Assembly (NCBI GenBank): GCA_965662745.1
Contig: CBFIJK010000006.1
Coordinates: 1 to 64,000 of the forward strand
Length of the DNA stretch: 64,000 nt
Direction: 5' to 3'
Origin: Anianibacter sp965662745
GTDB lineage: Bacteria > Pseudomonadota > Alphaproteobacteria > Rhodobacterales > Rhodobacteraceae
Shown: piece by piece, positions 1-8,592 of the stretch
Layout: each line of letters opens with the position of its first letter
Position numbering within the stretch: the stretch's first letter is position 1
Translations under genes and position numbers: made by a program
The notes under the pieces: generated by a model
Databases searched by the model: none
Told to the model about the DNA's origin: nothing
Seen by the model: the letters and a program-made list of their open reading frames with translations, nothing else

Positions 1-810
1 TCGCCCGAAGACATCCTCAGTCCCCGCGAGATTGAGATCGCCAGCGCCTATGCGCAGGGGGATACCTATCAGGCGATCGCCGCCCGGCTGGGCATCGCAC
101 CGTCGACTGTGCGCACCCATCTCGCCACGATCTACCGTAAGCTCGAAGTGTCATCCAAGCTGGAACTGCATGCCCGGCTGGGTGGTGCTCTGCCTACATC
201 GGAGATGCTCACCGACCACGCGGCCGTCATCTCGGACCTCGCGCTGAGCCTTGAGGAGTCGCTGCGTCGCGAGCAGGCGCTCGCCGAGGTGCTGCGCATC
301 ATCAGCCGGTCGCGCGGCGACATCGACGCTGTGATGTCGTCGATCCTCGGTTTTGCACTTGACCTCTGCGAAGCGGAGTTCGGCATTCTCTTTGATTATC
401 GTGGGCAGGGGAGATACGCGGCCAGCCACACACGGGGCATCCCCAAGCCGTTCAGGGACTGGCTCGACACGCAAGGCATCTTCATGGCCAGCCCACGCAC
501 TGGTCTCGGTCGACTGGCAACAAACCTTGCCGTTGTGAACATCTATGACGTTCGGGCCGAGGAAATATTCCAGACCGACGATCCGCTGCGCTATGCGACC
601 GCTATGCTCGGCGGCGCCCGATCCTTCGTCGCCATCCCGATGATGTCAGGCGATAGCTTGGTCGGCGCCTTCACGATTTACCGGCAGTCGGTCCGGCCCT
701 TCGGTGCGCAGGCCACCACGCTTGCGCAGACCTTTGCCGACCAAAGTGTCATCGCGCTCGACAACGCACGGATGATAGATGCCTTGCGGCAAGACGCACC
801 GTCAGCATGA
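1..810 (+). CDS. LuxR-type HTH plus GAF domain regulator (5' end outside window)
   Basis: The reading frame is open from the first base, so the start lies upstream and about 269 residues are visible. Residues 7-56 form a LuxR/GerE-type helix-turn-helix with the recognition segment 'APSTVRTHLATIYRKL'. From about residue 85 to the end lies a GAF domain of the kind found in bacterial sensors, ending in 'TFADQSVIALDNARM'. An N-terminal HTH followed by a sensory domain is the reverse of the usual LuxR order. The stop codon overlaps the ATG of the next gene (ATGA), so the two are translationally coupled. The ligand and target genes cannot be read from the sequence. Domain calls are firm; the full length is unknown. 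Confidence 0.8.
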   Translation, partial: SPEDILSPREIEIASAYAQGDTYQAIAARLGIAPSTVRTHLATIYRKLEVSSKLELHARLGGALPTSEMLTDHAAVISDLALSLEESLRREQALAEVLRIISRSRGDIDAVMSSILGFALDLCEAEFGILFDYRGQGRYAASHTRGIPKPFRDWLDTQGIFMASPRTGLGRLATNLAVVNIYDVRAEEIFQTDDPLRYATAMLGGARSFVAIPMMSGDSLVGAFTIYRQSVRPFGAQATTLAQTFADQSVIALDNARMIDALRQDAPSA

Positions 811-2243
811 ACGTCACCGGTGATCCTCTGAGCCCTCGTGAGCGACAGATCGCCGAGGCTTTCGCGGGTGGCGAAACCTATCAGCAGATCGCCGACCGCC
901 TGAACCTCGCTCCATCGACCGTGCGCACCCATCTTGCGACGATTTACCGGAAACTCGGGGTCTCCACCAAGCTCGACCTGCGGACGCAGATCGAGGTATC
1001 AACGCCCGCTAATCCATCTTCAATCCTGCCGCCCCGCCTCGACAAACCTTCCATCGCCGTGCTGGCCTTTGAGAACATGTCGGATGATCCTGGTCAGGAA
1101 TACTTCTCGGATGCGATTACTGCCGACATCATCACCGCCCTGTCGCGGTCGCCATGGCTGTTCATCATCGCCCGCAACACAACCTTCACCTACAAGGGCG
1201 AAAGCGTTGATGTCCGGCGCGTGGCGGCCGAGCTTGGCGTGCGTTTCGTTCTGGAGGGCAGTGTGCGGCGCGCGGGCGAGCGGGTGCGCGTCACCGCGCA
1301 GCTGATCGACGGGCTGACCGGCGGGCATGTCTGGTCGGATCGTTACGATGGCTGCATCGAGGACGTGTTCGACCTGCAAGACGAGATCACCCGGCAAGTC
1401 GTCGCGTCGATCCAGACCATCGTGCATCTCAGCACCGTCGAGGCGCCTGTTGAACGCCTGAACCGTCCAGACCTGACTGTCTGGGAGCTTACCATGCGGT
1501 CCTGGCACCTGCTCTACGATTTCACGCCCGAGGCCTATGCTTCGGCCAAGACTTTGCTCGAGCGCGCTCTTGCGATCGACCCGGAAAGCGCCGAGTCCAA
1601 CATGGTCCTGTCGCTGATCAACCACCACATCGCCATTCTGGGCTTCGCCCAAGACCCGGGCCCTTCGATGGAAGCGGCTTACGCCCTTGGCCGTCGCGCC
1701 ACGCAGCTCGACGACCGCAACGAGTATGCACATTGGGCGCTTGGCATCAGTTGCTGGGGGTTGCACCGGCTTGATGAAGGGATAGCGGCCTTGGAACGTG
1801 CGGTCGAGTTAAACCCCAACTGCTCGCTCGCTTACGGCAACCTCGGCACCGCTCTCGCCATCGTCGGCCGGGCAGAGGAAGCCATCGCGAACCAAGAAAT
1901 CGCGATCCGGATGAACCCTCGTGATCCCAGCATCTTCTTCCGCTTCTCGGGTCTGGCGCTGGCCCATTACACGGCGGGCGACTACGACGCGTCGATCCAC
2001 TGGGCCGAACACGCCATCCACCGCATGCCGCGCTGGTATCTCGCGCATTTCCTGTTGGTGGCAAGTCACGTCGCACTCGGGCGACCCGAACCGGCGCGTG
2101 CCGCAGTCGCGGCCGCCCGAGATGTTCTGCCCGACATTTCTGTCGCAGATGCCAAGCGAATGCCGCTGAGGGACCCAGCGAAGATGCAGGAGCTTCGAGA
2201 CCGGCTTTGTGCTGCGGGATTTGCGGCGGAGCCGCTAAGCTGA
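807..2243 (+). CDS. LuxR-type HTH, TolB-like domain and TPR repeat regulator
   Basis: This 478-residue protein has an N-terminal LuxR-type HTH (about residues 8-60) almost identical to that of the preceding gene. A TolB-N/CadC-like segment follows (about 73-190, beginning 'KPSIAVLAFENMSDD'), then tetratricopeptide repeats (about 240-440, for example 'ALERAVELNPNCSLAYGNLG'). The TolB-like plus TPR arrangement is known from CadC-like and adenylate-cyclase-like alphaproteobacterial regulators, usually behind a winged helix or a cyclase domain rather than a LuxR HTH. No transmembrane segment is obvious, so it is probably a cytoplasmic DNA-binding regulator. It overlaps the previous gene by 4 bases. 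The function is inferred only from domains. Confidence 0.82.
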   Translation: MNVTGDPLSPRERQIAEAFAGGETYQQIADRLNLAPSTVRTHLATIYRKLGVSTKLDLRTQIEVSTPANPSSILPPRLDKPSIAVLAFENMSDDPGQEYFSDAITADIITALSRSPWLFIIARNTTFTYKGESVDVRRVAAELGVRFVLEGSVRRAGERVRVTAQLIDGLTGGHVWSDRYDGCIEDVFDLQDEITRQVVASIQTIVHLSTVEAPVERLNRPDLTVWELTMRSWHLLYDFTPEAYASAKTLLERALAIDPESAESNMVLSLINHHIAILGFAQDPGPSMEAAYALGRRATQLDDRNEYAHWALGISCWGLHRLDEGIAALERAVELNPNCSLAYGNLGTALAIVGRAEEAIANQEIAIRMNPRDPSIFFRFSGLALAHYTAGDYDASIHWAEHAIHRMPRWYLAHFLLVASHVALGRPEPARAAVAAARDVLPDISVADAKRMPLRDPAKMQELRDRLCAAGFAAEPLS

Positions 2244-2349
2244 CATTCGAACAGCGTGCAGCGAATGACCGGAATCCGCCCACTCTGTAGAAAAACTACC
2301 GTTTGCGGGCGCAGAAATAGCTGTTCCAAATCCGGTGCGCGCGCCTTTC

Positions 2350-3445
2350 CTATCGAGCTTTGCGCATTTGCTGCGGTGCAGGAAAGATCTTCGCCAGTTT
2401 GCGTAGGTTCTGGGCGGTGGCGGCGAGGAGGAATTCGTCTTTTGCGCCGCATGGACCACGTAATCGGAGCCGCCCCAAGCCAAGGATGCGTTTGAGGTGC
2501 GCGAAGAACATCTCGACCTTTTTCCGGAGCTTCACCGAGATGGCGTATTGTCTGGTCTTGGCGATGTCGCGAGCGACCTGGCGGGCATCTTCGTGTTCTT
2601 CGCGGGTGATGGAGCGGAAATCGGCGTTTGGACAGCATCGTGACTTCGAGGGACAGGCTTGGCAGGTGAGCTTCAGGCAACGGTATTTTGCGACGCCCTT
2701 GCCGGTTGGTCCCCGGTTCGGGTCGGAGTAGTTCCGGCGAAACTGCTTTAGCTCATGGCCCTCCGGGCAGATGAATTGGTCGTTCTCGGCGTCCCACTCG
2801 AAGTCTGCCCGCGTCCAGGTGCCATCGTTGCGCCCGGACTTGTCGAAGACCGGTATGTGCGGCGCGATCTTGCGGTCGACCAGCCAGCCCAGCATCGGCC
2901 CGGTGCCATAGGCCGTATCCGCGATCAGGCGTTCGGGGTGCAGGTCGAACCTGGTCTTCACCCGTTCCAGCATGGTCCTGGTCGATCCGACCTCTGCCTG
3001 CCGGACAAGCCCGGTCGCCTCGACATCAATGATGACGCCATGGTCCGTGTCGATCAGGTAGTTGTCGGAATAGCTAGAGAATGCCGGCCCTTCACAGGCC
3101 GCACCCACTGGCTTGCCGGGTCAGAATGCGACGTGAAAACGGGCTGGACCTTGCTTGCCGCACCGAACGCGGCCTCGTCCAGCGTGTCAAGATACTCGCG
3201 CGGGGCGCGTCGGCGGGGTCGATCTGCCTCGCATCCCAATCCTCATTCGGAGTTGAGTTCTGCTTATTTGCATCCGCCTCCCCTCTCGGCACATTGCTCC
3301 GCAATGCCCTGCCAGGCAGCGGATCAGGCTGGCATCGATGGCCATGCGCTGGCCGCTGACGAGGCCTTCCTCGATGCACCGCGCAACGGTCGTCTCGAAC
3401 AGATGCCCCAGAAATTCGCTGTCGCGGTTCACATACGGGAGCCCA
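2350..3445 (-). pseudogene. Decayed IS1182-type transposase
   Basis: Fragments of one DDE transposase lie in successive frames on the minus strand. They run from 'NRDSEFLGHLFETTVARC' near 3432, through 'MAIDASLI' near 3330, 'ANKQNSTPNEDWDARQIDP' near 3270 and 'REYLDTLDEAAFGAAS' near 3190, to the open C-terminal piece 2350-3108 ('YLIDTDHGVIIDVEAT', 'LRKKVEMFFAHLKRILGLG'). At least three frame changes and a missing N-terminus show that it is inactive. The order and wording of the fragments match the IS1182/IS5-like transposases common in Rhodobacterales. I could not identify terminal inverted repeats, so the true element ends are unknown. It lies between the regulator pair and the gene-poor stretch before tRNA-Ser. 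Confidence 0.85.
3278..3321. repeat. Palindromic 44-bp insertion inside the transposase remnant
   Basis: IS1182-type transposases usually run from 'DASLI' almost directly into 'ADANKQN'. Here about 44 extra bases separate these two pieces. The extra DNA holds two inverted repeats: 3288-3308 (CATTGC opposite GCAATG around a short loop, with flanking GGC/GCC) and 3309-3319 (CTGCC-A-GGCAG). This looks like a small palindromic repeat unit that inserted into the gene. Whether it occurs elsewhere in the genome cannot be seen here. Confidence 0.5.
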
Positions 3446-4160
3446 AGACTTCACGCTCTACCGCTGAGACCGCACACGTTCTTAGTGACTTCGAGTGGCG
3501 TTCATGTTCACTGAGCGTGATCACCTATGCACGGTGTTTTTTCTCCTCCGATCAATGTTTATTGGAAAGGCATGCTTATCCATGCACGTTTTCCAACAAG
3601 ATTGAAAACGGATCGACCAGCAAAACGATCCTCATGTGACAGGACGACGGCAAGGTCTGGATAGCCCCTAGCCACGTCCACACCTGCCTTGTTCAGCCCA
3701 TGATGTCCAATCTCAAAATCTAAGGGCTGCAGCGTTGCGTGGTTCGTGTTTTTGCGCATCAGATTGTAAGACAACACGATGTACGCGAGCACGTCTTGCC
3801 TGGCGGCGTCGCGTGTCGTGCAGCTGGCCAGTCATGAGGGAGCTGACTATCCGGTGAGACCGAAGGCTAAGCAATGTAAGCGGATTGGAGGATTGGAGTG
3901 GGGCCTACGGCTCGCGGCGCCTCGGCGCGTGGCCGATCCGATGTACTTCGCCAAGCTTGCACCGGAATTGAAGTTGGACAGTGCTAGACCGCAAATCGAC
4001 GCGTGTTTGGAGCACTAACTCGCAACGAGAGACGAGTAATTGGCCGACATATTCCGGCAAGCTCCAGAGCGGTCGCGGTTTCGATGGGGGACAAACTGGG
4101 GGACACGAAAAACTCTTACCTGAAAAGTATCAACCAAAACAGGTATATGCTCAACAATAG
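3446..4160. other. Gene-poor stretch between IS remnant and tRNA-Ser
   Basis: About 700 bases without a convincing gene. A 77-codon minus-strand frame at 3559-3792 has no recognisable motif and no clear ribosome binding site. A plus-strand frame at 4003-4215 runs straight through the tRNA and is not a protein. The stretch is more AT-rich in places (around 3530-3620 and 3750-3780) than its neighbours. Together with the IS remnant and the tRNA 3' end this suggests the leftovers of imported DNA, but no integrase or attachment-site duplication is visible. Confidence 0.5.
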
Positions 4161-4250
4161 TGGCGGAGACGAAGGGATTCGAACCCTCGAGACCCTTCCG
4201 GGCCTACTCCCTTAGCAGGGGAGCGCCTTCGACCACTCGGCCACGTCTCC
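4161..4250 (-). tRNA. tRNA-Ser (anticodon GCT)
   Basis: The minus strand folds into a class II tRNA with a long variable arm. The acceptor stem GGAGACG (4250-4244) pairs with CGTCTCC (4171-4165), the discriminator base is G, and CCA is encoded at 4163-4161. The anticodon stem CTCCC/GGGAG encloses the loop CTGCTAA, giving anticodon GCT, which reads AGC and AGU serine codons. The T arm contains GGTTCGAATCC. All standard arms are intact, so this should be functional. Its 3' end faces the gene-poor, IS-bearing stretch. Confidence 0.97.
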
Positions 4251-4316
4251 GCTTGCCCGTTTATCGACCGGGATCGGGGTGGGCAAGGAGAAACTGGCGT
4301 GCGGGATGGCCCGAAT

Positions 4317-4988
4317 TCAGACCAGTTTCGGGGCACCGGGAAGCGGCACGCTTTGGGCGACCTTGTCGGCCAGGTCGAGGCTGAAGCGGGCGATGAGCGC
4401 GTTCTCGAGGGCCTTGTTGCGGGCCATCAGGCGCTTGAGGTCGGTGACCTGCCAGACGATGTAAAGCGTGCCCGCTGGCAGGATGACCGAGGCGCTGGCG
4501 CTGCCGCCGCGCAGGAACATGATCTCGCCCAGAAAGGACGGGCCCGCCGCGTCGTAGCGGGTGCCGCGTTTCTCGATCCAGAAGGTCTTTCCGTCGACAT
4601 AGAACAGCTGATCGGACGCCGAATCCTCGCGCAGGATTTCGCGTTCGGTGTCTGCGATGTGCCACAGGCCAAGACGATTGATTCGGCGGAATTGGCCGGG
4701 CGACAGCGTACGGAATTGCTCGAACAGGGTTTGATCGCGCTTGGTCATCCCGAAGGTCGTACGCTCCAGCAGAACGAAGACGACGAGGACGAGGTTCACA
4801 AGGACCAGAAGCGCATTGGTGCCGACGGAGATCCAGATCGGCTCAGCCCGAAGCGCGTAGAAGGCGATGTCGAAACACAGACCCGCGCCGACGACGACGC
4901 GCAAAGCAAGCTCGTCGCGCAGGGTAAAGCCGAGCACCTGAAGCCCGAGACCGATCATTAGAAGCAGGAAGAGTGGATCATCGGTCAT
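4317..4988 (-). CDS. Membrane protein with cyclic-nucleotide-binding-like (Popeye-type) domain
   Basis: This 223-residue protein starts with three hydrophobic segments (about 4-22, 28-46 and 52-75), followed by a soluble part. The soluble part resembles a cNMP-binding fold ('FYVDGKTFWIEKRG', 'AGPSFLGEIMFLRGG', 'AGTLYIVW'). Three membrane spans followed by one cNMP-like domain is the layout of Popeye-domain proteins, of which bacterial relatives exist. The Arg and Glu of a classical CRP phosphate cassette are not clearly present, so ligand binding is uncertain. I chose the ATG at 4988 rather than one 21 bases upstream because AGAAGGA precedes it at good spacing. It stands alone between tRNA-Ser and ychF. 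Confidence 0.65.
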   Translation of the reverse strand: MTDDPLFLLLMIGLGLQVLGFTLRDELALRVVVGAGLCFDIAFYALRAEPIWISVGTNALLVLVNLVLVVFVLLERTTFGMTKRDQTLFEQFRTLSPGQFRRINRLGLWHIADTEREILREDSASDQLFYVDGKTFWIEKRGTRYDAAGPSFLGEIMFLRGGSASASVILPAGTLYIVWQVTDLKRLMARNKALENALIARFSLDLADKVAQSVPLPGAPKLV

Positions 4989-5174
4989 TTGGTTATCCTT
5001 CTGCGCCACGCTGCGTTTTGCGCAGGTTAGGCCAAGGCTCCTGCCCGCTTGAAGCGGTTTCGCGCCAGTGCGTTACGACGCGGGCGGGCTGTGGCGTGGA
5101 TGCGGCGGTGGAGGCACTGTAGAGGCGTGCGGCTGACGTCCGGATTCAGATGATCGCGCCGCTTCTGTGCAGAC

Positions 5175-6272
5175 CTATGCGTTGAAGAGAAAGTGCAGAA
5201 CGTCCCCGTCCTTCACCAGATAGCTCTTGCCCTCGACCCGCATCTTGCCAGCATCTTTCGCGCCTTGTTCGCCGCCCGCTGCGATGAAATCATCGTAGGA
5301 AATCGTTTCGGACCGGATGAAACCCTTTTCGAAATCGCCATGGATCACACCGGCGGCCTGCGGGGCCAGTGTGCCCTCGCGGATCGTCCAGGCGCGGGCT
5401 TCCTTGGGGCCGACTGTGAAATAGGTCTGGAGGCCCAAGAGCTCGTATCCCGCGCGGATCAGGCGGTCGAGACCGGCCTCTTCCAGACCGAGTTCCGACA
5501 GGAACATCTCGGCCTCGTCGGCGTCAAGCTGGCTGATCTCTTCCTCGATCTTGGCCGAAATCACGACGCAGGCGGCGCCCTGCCGCTCGGCCATTTCGGC
5601 CACGGCGGCGGAATGGGCGTTGCCCGATGCCGCCTCATCCTCGGCCACATTGCAGACGTAGAGGATGGGTTTGGTCGTCAGCAGCTGCAGCATTGCCCAG
5701 GCCTTGGCGTCTTCGAACGACACGTCGACAGTGCGGGCTGGCTGGCCGTCTTCCAGCACCTTGCGCGCCTCATTCAAGAGGCGCTCTTGCTGAACCGCCT
5801 CCTTGTCGCCGCCGCGCACCTTGCGGACGATGTTCTGCAAGCGCTTTTCGATGGATTCAAGATCAGCGAGCATCAGTTCGGTCTCGATCGTCTCGGCATC
5901 GGCCACCGGATCGACGCGGCCTTCGACATGGGTCACGTCGCCGTCCTCGAAACAGCGCAGCACATGGGCGATGGCGTCGCATTCGCGGATATTGGCGAGG
6001 AACTGGTTGCCCAGCCCTTCGCCCTTCGAGGCGCCTTTCACGAGGCCCGCGATATCAACGAAGGTCATGCGCGTCGGGATTACCTGCTTCGACCCGGCAA
6101 GCCCCGCCAGTTCCGACAGGCGCGGGTCGGGCACGGCGACATCGCCGACATTCGGTTCGATGGTGCAGAAGGGAAAGTTCGCGGCCTGCGCCGCGGCCGT
6201 GCGCGTCAGCGCGTTGAACAGCGTGGATTTGCCAACGTTCGGCAAGCCTACGATCCCGGTCTTGAAACCCAT
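5175..6272 (-). CDS. ychF: Ribosome-binding ATPase YchF
   Basis: This 365-residue Obg-family P-loop NTPase matches YchF length. It shows the Walker A motif 'GLPNVGKS' (residues 9-16), the switch/G3 motif 'DIAGL' (73-77) and 'KGEGLGNQFL'. In place of NKxD it has 'NVAE' (208-211), the change that gives YchF its preference for ATP over GTP. A coiled-coil insertion around 125-180 and a C-terminal TGS domain follow. YchF binds ribosomes and affects stress responses. It is transcribed away from the VOC and trpA genes, with about 100 bases between the divergent starts. Confidence 0.96.
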   Translation of the reverse strand: MGFKTGIVGLPNVGKSTLFNALTRTAAAQAANFPFCTIEPNVGDVAVPDPRLSELAGLAGSKQVIPTRMTFVDIAGLVKGASKGEGLGNQFLANIRECDAIAHVLRCFEDGDVTHVEGRVDPVADAETIETELMLADLESIEKRLQNIVRKVRGGDKEAVQQERLLNEARKVLEDGQPARTVDVSFEDAKAWAMLQLLTTKPILYVCNVAEDEAASGNAHSAAVAEMAERQGAACVVISAKIEEEISQLDADEAEMFLSELGLEEAGLDRLIRAGYELLGLQTYFTVGPKEARAWTIREGTLAPQAAGVIHGDFEKGFIRSETISYDDFIAAGGEQGAKDAGKMRVEGKSYLVKDGDVLHFLFNA

Positions 6273-6374
6273 GATGCACCTATCGGAAATTGCCCGCCGC
6301 TCATATCGGCGCAGGCGAGGACTGACAAGGCGCGGCTTGGTGGTAGACTGCTCGCATCAGCGGGGGAGACTGAC

Positions 6375-6797
6375 ATGAAACCGATTCCATACGTCTTTTT
6401 TCACGGCAACTGCCGCGAGGCGGTCGAGGCCTATGGCCAGATTTTCGGAAGCGCGCCGCAGATCATGACGCTGGGGGACATGCCGCCCGAGGCGCGCGAA
6501 GGCATGCCGGACGTGCCCACGGACGCCGTCATGCACGCGATTGTCAGGGTCGGGAACGGGATGATCTATGCCAGCGACGATCCGTCCGAAGACGCGCCCC
6601 AGATGGCAGGCTGCAGTATCGCGCTGGAACTTGAGGGCGAGGCCGAAACCCGCCGTGTCTGGGACGCGCTCGTGGAGGGCGGCGAGGTTCGTATGCCACT
6701 TGCGCCGACCTTCTGGACACCGCTCTTCGGCACGCTCAGCGACCGGTTCGGCAAGCGCTGGATGATCATGACCGCAAGTGGGAACGGCGGCGCTTGA
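6375..6797 (+). CDS. PhnB-like VOC family protein
   Basis: This 140-residue protein belongs to the glyoxalase/bleomycin-resistance (VOC) superfamily, PhnB-like branch, from 'YVFFHGNCREAVEAYGQIFG' at the N-terminus and 'MTLGDMPP' nearby. Members fold as paired beta-alpha-beta-beta-beta units and often bind a metal, but PhnB-like proteins mostly lack a known reaction. I placed the start at the ATG at 6375, preceded by GGGGGAG. The frame is open far upstream, but that part is antisense to ychF. It lies between ychF and trpA. The substrate is unknown. Confidence 0.85.
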   Translation: MKPIPYVFFHGNCREAVEAYGQIFGSAPQIMTLGDMPPEAREGMPDVPTDAVMHAIVRVGNGMIYASDDPSEDAPQMAGCSIALELEGEAETRRVWDALVEGGEVRMPLAPTFWTPLFGTLSDRFGKRWMIMTASGNGGA

Positions 6798-6848
6798 TTT
6801 CCGTCTGGGCATGCGGCACATCGGTCGGGCTTTAGAGATAGGTAGCCC

Positions 6849-7640
6849 ATGTCCCGCATCGACGCCAAATTCGCCGCCCTCAAGGACGAGGGAAAGAAGG
6901 CCTTCGTCGCCTACATGATGGCGGGTGATCCCGATTATGACACGGCGCTCGAGATCATGCAGGGCCTTCCGGGCGCAGGCGTCGACGTGATCGAACTGGG
7001 TCTGCCGTTCACCGATCCGATGGCGGACGGCTCTACCATCCAGCTGGCCGGGCAGCGCGCACTGGAAGGCGGGCAGACACTGGAAAAGACGCTAGAGATG
7101 GCGCGCCGCTTTCGCGAGGGCGACGATACCACGCCAATCGTGCTGATGGGCTATTACAATCCGATCTATTCGCGCGGCGTGGACCGGTTCCTTGCCGACG
7201 CAAAGGCGGCCGGGATCGACGGGCTGATCATAGTGGACCTGCCGCCCGAGGAAGATGACGAGCTGTGCATCCCCGCGCAGGCGGCCGGCCTCAATTTCAT
7301 CCGCCTCGCCACGCCGACGACGGATGACAAGCGCCTGCCCAAGGTGCTGCAGAATACATCCGGCTTCGTCTATTACGTCTCGATCACCGGCATCACCGGC
7401 GCGGCCGAGGCGCAGGCGGCGGATGTCGCGCCCGAGGTCGCCCGCATCAAGGCCAAGACGGACCTACCGGTGATCGTCGGCTTCGGCATCAAGACGCCCG
7501 AGGCCGCTGAAAGCATCGCAGGAATCGCCGATGGCACGGTCGTCGGCAGCGCCATTGTGGCGCAAATCGCCGAGGGCAAGCCGGTGGCAGAGGTCCTGAC
7601 CTTCGTCGCCTCTCTCGCGGACGGCGCCCATCGCGCCTGA
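6849..7640 (+). CDS. trpA: Tryptophan synthase alpha chain
   Basis: At 263 residues the protein has the usual TrpA length. It cleaves indole-3-glycerol phosphate to indole and glyceraldehyde 3-phosphate and passes indole to TrpB. The catalytic residues fall at the same numbers as in the enteric enzyme: Glu49 in 'VIELGLPFTDP' and Asp60 in 'MADGSTIQ'. The phosphate-binding glycine loops near 'VGFGIKTPE' and 'GTVVGSAIV' are present. It is not next to trpB: trpB and trpF lie about 9-11 kb away on the other strand, so the classical trpFBA order is split. Confidence 0.97.
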   Translation: MSRIDAKFAALKDEGKKAFVAYMMAGDPDYDTALEIMQGLPGAGVDVIELGLPFTDPMADGSTIQLAGQRALEGGQTLEKTLEMARRFREGDDTTPIVLMGYYNPIYSRGVDRFLADAKAAGIDGLIIVDLPPEEDDELCIPAQAAGLNFIRLATPTTDDKRLPKVLQNTSGFVYYVSITGITGAAEAQAADVAPEVARIKAKTDLPVIVGFGIKTPEAAESIAGIADGTVVGSAIVAQIAEGKPVAEVLTFVASLADGAHRA

Positions 7641-7706
7641 GCCGCGCTTGCCCTGCCCCGCAACCGATGCCAGTTTGATCCGGCATCGCGGCGGGGAGGG
7701 CTGCAC

Positions 7707-8519
7707 ATGACACCACAGGATATCGACGGGATTGCGCGGGATCTTTTGGACGCGCGCGCTGGTCTGCGCCAGATCACGCCGCTGTCGGACACCTTTCCAC
7801 AATTCACGATGGCGGACGCACAGGCCGTGTCCTTGCGCCTGCGCGCGCTGCGGCTTGATGCGGGCGAGGTGCCGAAAGGCCGCAAGATCGGGTTCACGAA
7901 CAGCACGATCTGGAAGAAATACAACATTACCGGCCCGATCTGGGGCGATGTCTGGGACGACACGCTGGCGTATCTGGATAGCGAAACGGCGACGGTCGCC
8001 CTGCCCCACCTGACCGAGCCGCGCATCGAGCCAGAGATCGTATTCGGTTTTTCCTCGACCCCGTCTGCAGATATGGACGACGCCGCGCTGATGAAGACCA
8101 TCGACTGGGCCGCTCATGGGTTCGAGGTTGTCTTCTCGCCCTACCCCGGCTGGCGCTTCGTCGCGCCAGATTGCATGGCCGGGTTCGGATTGCACGGCAA
8201 ACTGTTCATCGGGCCACAGCACGAACTGGCAGAGCTTGGGCCTGATCCCGTCGCCACCCTGTCGGCGCTGACCTGCGATCTGTATTGCGGCGAGATGCTG
8301 ATCGGCACGGGTCGCGGTGAATACGTGCTCGGAGGTCCGGTGCAGGCGCTGCGCTTTTTGTTGGACGCGATCCAGGGCACCGATCACCCACTGATCCAGC
8401 CGGGCGACGTGGTCACAACCGGCACGCTTCTCGACGGGCATGAAATGCAGCCGGGCGAGACGTGGCGCACCCAAATTCACGGCGCGCCGTTCGAGCCGCT
8501 GACCGTCACGTTCACCTGA
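7707..8519 (+). CDS. 2-keto-4-pentenoate hydratase family protein
   Basis: This 270-residue protein is of the MhpD/fumarylacetoacetate-hydrolase fold. It shows 'GRKIGFTNSTIWKKYN' (about 54-69) and the metal-binding acidic cluster 'EPEIVFGF' (about 110-117). Family members hydrate 2-keto-4-pentenoates or decarboxylate oxalocrotonate in meta-cleavage pathways of aromatic compounds. None of the other meta-cleavage genes are near. It is followed after about 70 bases by an FMN-dependent hydroxy acid dehydrogenase, with which it may be co-transcribed. The exact substrate is uncertain. Confidence 0.85.
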   Translation: MTPQDIDGIARDLLDARAGLRQITPLSDTFPQFTMADAQAVSLRLRALRLDAGEVPKGRKIGFTNSTIWKKYNITGPIWGDVWDDTLAYLDSETATVALPHLTEPRIEPEIVFGFSSTPSADMDDAALMKTIDWAAHGFEVVFSPYPGWRFVAPDCMAGFGLHGKLFIGPQHELAELGPDPVATLSALTCDLYCGEMLIGTGRGEYVLGGPVQALRFLLDAIQGTDHPLIQPGDVVTTGTLLDGHEMQPGETWRTQIHGAPFEPLTVTFT

Positions 8520-8592
8520 GACATTCGCGCCGTTGCGCAGGCCCCGCCGCGCCGCTAACACAAGAAAAAGTCGCCCGAAAAGGACCCGTCCA

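Noticed and set aside
3640..3723. A short plus-strand peptide starting 'QDDGKVWIAPSH' that resembles the end of DUF302 proteins
   Set aside because: Only about ten residues look similar and the upstream frame has no match, so chance is likely.
4003..4215. A 70-codon plus-strand frame ending in a familiar peptide
   Set aside because: Its end is translation of the antisense strand of tRNA-Ser, a frequent false gene.
5193..6374. A long upstream extension of the VOC gene frame
   Set aside because: It is antisense to ychF. The VOC family sequence starts exactly at 6375 with a ribosome site.
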